From contig KV918814.1 of assembly GCA_002049455.2 (NCBI GenBank), positions 1-64,000 on the forward strand: a DNA stretch of 64,000 nucleotides, given 5' to 3'. The stretch is from Porphyra umbilicalis (taxonomy: Eukaryota > Rhodophyta > Bangiophyceae > Bangiales > Bangiaceae). Shown in pieces: positions 62,959 through 64,000 of the stretch (the stretch's first letter is position 1; the number at the start of each line of letters is the position of its first letter). The notes below the pieces were generated by a model that did not search any database, was not told the origin of the DNA, and saw nothing but the letters and a program-made list of their open reading frames with translations. Both the position numbers and the translations under genes were made by a program.

Positions 62959-64000
62959 ATGGCCTTTGTTCCACCAGGCGCGTTTGTACGCGGCACGCGC
63001 TCCATCGGCACGCCGCGGTCGGCGTCGTGCCTCTCCCCGCTGCCGGCTGCGGCGGCCGGCCGGCTTGCCGCGCGGCTGCCGGCTGACAAGGCTGGGGCCC
63101 CTCCCCCCGTGTCCATGACGGCTGCTTCTGCTCGTGACCTGGCCATCCCCGCCCGCTCCGGCTTGCTGTCGGTCAACGAGGAGGGCACCGTCCACGTGCA
63201 GCAGCGCGCCCGCCCCCGCCGCAACCGCAAGTCGGAGGGCCTCCGCTCCATGGTGCGGGAGAATGTGGTCACGCCGGCCAACCTCATCTACCCCCTCTTT
63301 GTGCACACAGAGGGGGAGAACGTGCCCATCCCGTCCATGCCCGGGTGCGTGCGCCACACCGTCGACTCGGTGCTGCGGGAGGTGGGGGAGGCCCGCGCCC
63401 TCGGTGTCCGGTCGGTAATCCTCTTCCCCAAAATCCCCGAGGAGCTCAAGACCAACGCTGCGGACGAGTGCTACAACCCGTCGGGCTTGGTGCCGACGCT
63501 CGTGTCGACCATCAAGGCCAAGTACCCAGACGTAGCCGTGTGGACGGACGTGGCGCTCGACCCGTATAGCGACCAGGGCCACGACGGCATGGTCAGCGAC
63601 GACAAGCGCGGCGACGGCGGCTGCGGGCGCATCATGAATGACGAGACCGTCGAGCAGCTGTGCCGGCAGGCGCTGTGTCAGGCGCGGGCCGGGGCCGACG
63701 TGGTCGCCCCGTCAGACATGATGGACGGCCGCGTCGGGGCCATCCGCGATGCCCTCGACGGCGCCGGCTTCACCGACGTGTCGATCGTGTCGTACACGGC
63801 CAAGTACGCGTCGGCATTCTATGGACCGTTCCGGGATGCGTTGGACTCGGCGCCGCGCGAGAGCTCCAACGCGCCGCGGAATAAGAAGACGTATCAAATG
63901 GACCCGGCCAACTCGCGGGAGGCCCTAATCGAGGCGTCCCTGGACGTGGCGGAGGGGGCAGACATGCTCATGATCAAGCCGGGGATGCCCTACCTCGACA
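62959..64000 (+). CDS. HEMB: Delta-aminolevulinic acid dehydratase (porphobilinogen synthase), partial
   Basis: Starts at the ATG at 62959 and runs off the window after 347 codons; about 80 residues are missing. It condenses two ALA molecules to porphobilinogen, the common step of haem, chlorophyll and bilin synthesis, in the plastid. The first ~70 residues form a transit peptide, followed by RRNRKSEGLRSMVREN and the barrel. Landmarks: LIYPLFVH, SMPGCVRHTVDS, FPKIPEELKT, the plant-type metal site TDVALDPYSDQGHDGMV (Asp-rich, Mg-dependent class rather than the Cys-rich zinc class), DVVAPSDMMDGRVGAIR, SYTAKYASAFYGPFRDA with K282, and MLMIKPGMPYLD with the Schiff-base K340. No intron in the visible part. 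All active-site residues seen are intact. Confidence 0.95.
   Translation, partial: MAFVPPGAFVRGTRSIGTPRSASCLSPLPAAAAGRLAARLPADKAGAPPPVSMTAASARDLAIPARSGLLSVNEEGTVHVQQRARPRRNRKSEGLRSMVRENVVTPANLIYPLFVHTEGENVPIPSMPGCVRHTVDSVLREVGEARALGVRSVILFPKIPEELKTNAADECYNPSGLVPTLVSTIKAKYPDVAVWTDVALDPYSDQGHDGMVSDDKRGDGGCGRIMNDETVEQLCRQALCQARAGADVVAPSDMMDGRVGAIRDALDGAGFTDVSIVSYTAKYASAFYGPFRDALDSAPRESSNAPRNKKTYQMDPANSREALIEASLDVAEGADMLMIKPGMPYLD

Noticed and set aside
1-64000. CRISPR array or bacterial operon
   Set aside because: No regularly spaced direct repeats; genes have introns, transit peptides and eukaryote-only families.

Overview
The window looks like nuclear DNA of a photosynthetic eukaryote, most probably a GC-rich, intron-poor red alga of the Bangiales (Porphyra/Pyropia type). 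Evidence: genes for plastid enzymes with N-terminal extensions (CYP97B-like carotenoid hydroxylase, plastid glycerol-3-phosphate acyltransferase, plant-type ALA dehydratase, arginine and leucine pathway enzymes); eukaryote-only proteins (eIF2A, PAT1, MPP10, a MIC19-like CHCH protein, two bZIP factors); short introns of 196-378 bp with at most three per gene; and very long G/C homopolymers. The taxon is an inference; a GC-rich green alga is less likely because introns are so few. Layout, 1-24.3 kb: a compact gene block with CLC channel (+), CPBP/CAAX protease (-), eIF2A (-), CYP97B-like P450 (+), PAT1 (+), acetylornithine aminotransferase (-), MIC19-like (-), MPP10 (+). 24.3-34.4 kb: an extremely GC-rich stretch with low-complexity genes: a group-I-like bZIP factor (+), a protein whose N-terminus resembles augmin subunit HAUS6 (+), and an Ala/Arg-repeat protein of unknown function (-). 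34.4-41.6 kb: an isopropylmalate-dehydrogenase-like enzyme (+), plastid GPAT (+) and a second bZIP factor (-). 41.6-59.9 kb: gene-poor and repeat-rich, with MITE-like elements, foldback repeats, a PIF/Harbinger-like transposase remnant, and a duplicated repeat, one copy of which is split by an 876-bp insertion with a 5-bp target duplication. 59.9-64 kb: a predicted plastid membrane protein (+), a 64-aa LEA-like protein (-) and HEMB (+), which runs off the window end. The genes do not form one pathway. As usual in a nuclear genome they are individually transcribed, although plastid and housekeeping functions dominate. Two window-wide patterns stand out. First, all eight introns I can place by frame and homology begin GT[A/G]CG[T/G], with C instead of A at +4, and end in CAG. 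Second, several genes are open only if the frame changes inside G or C runs that encode glycine or proline linkers, so their exact protein sequences are uncertain.
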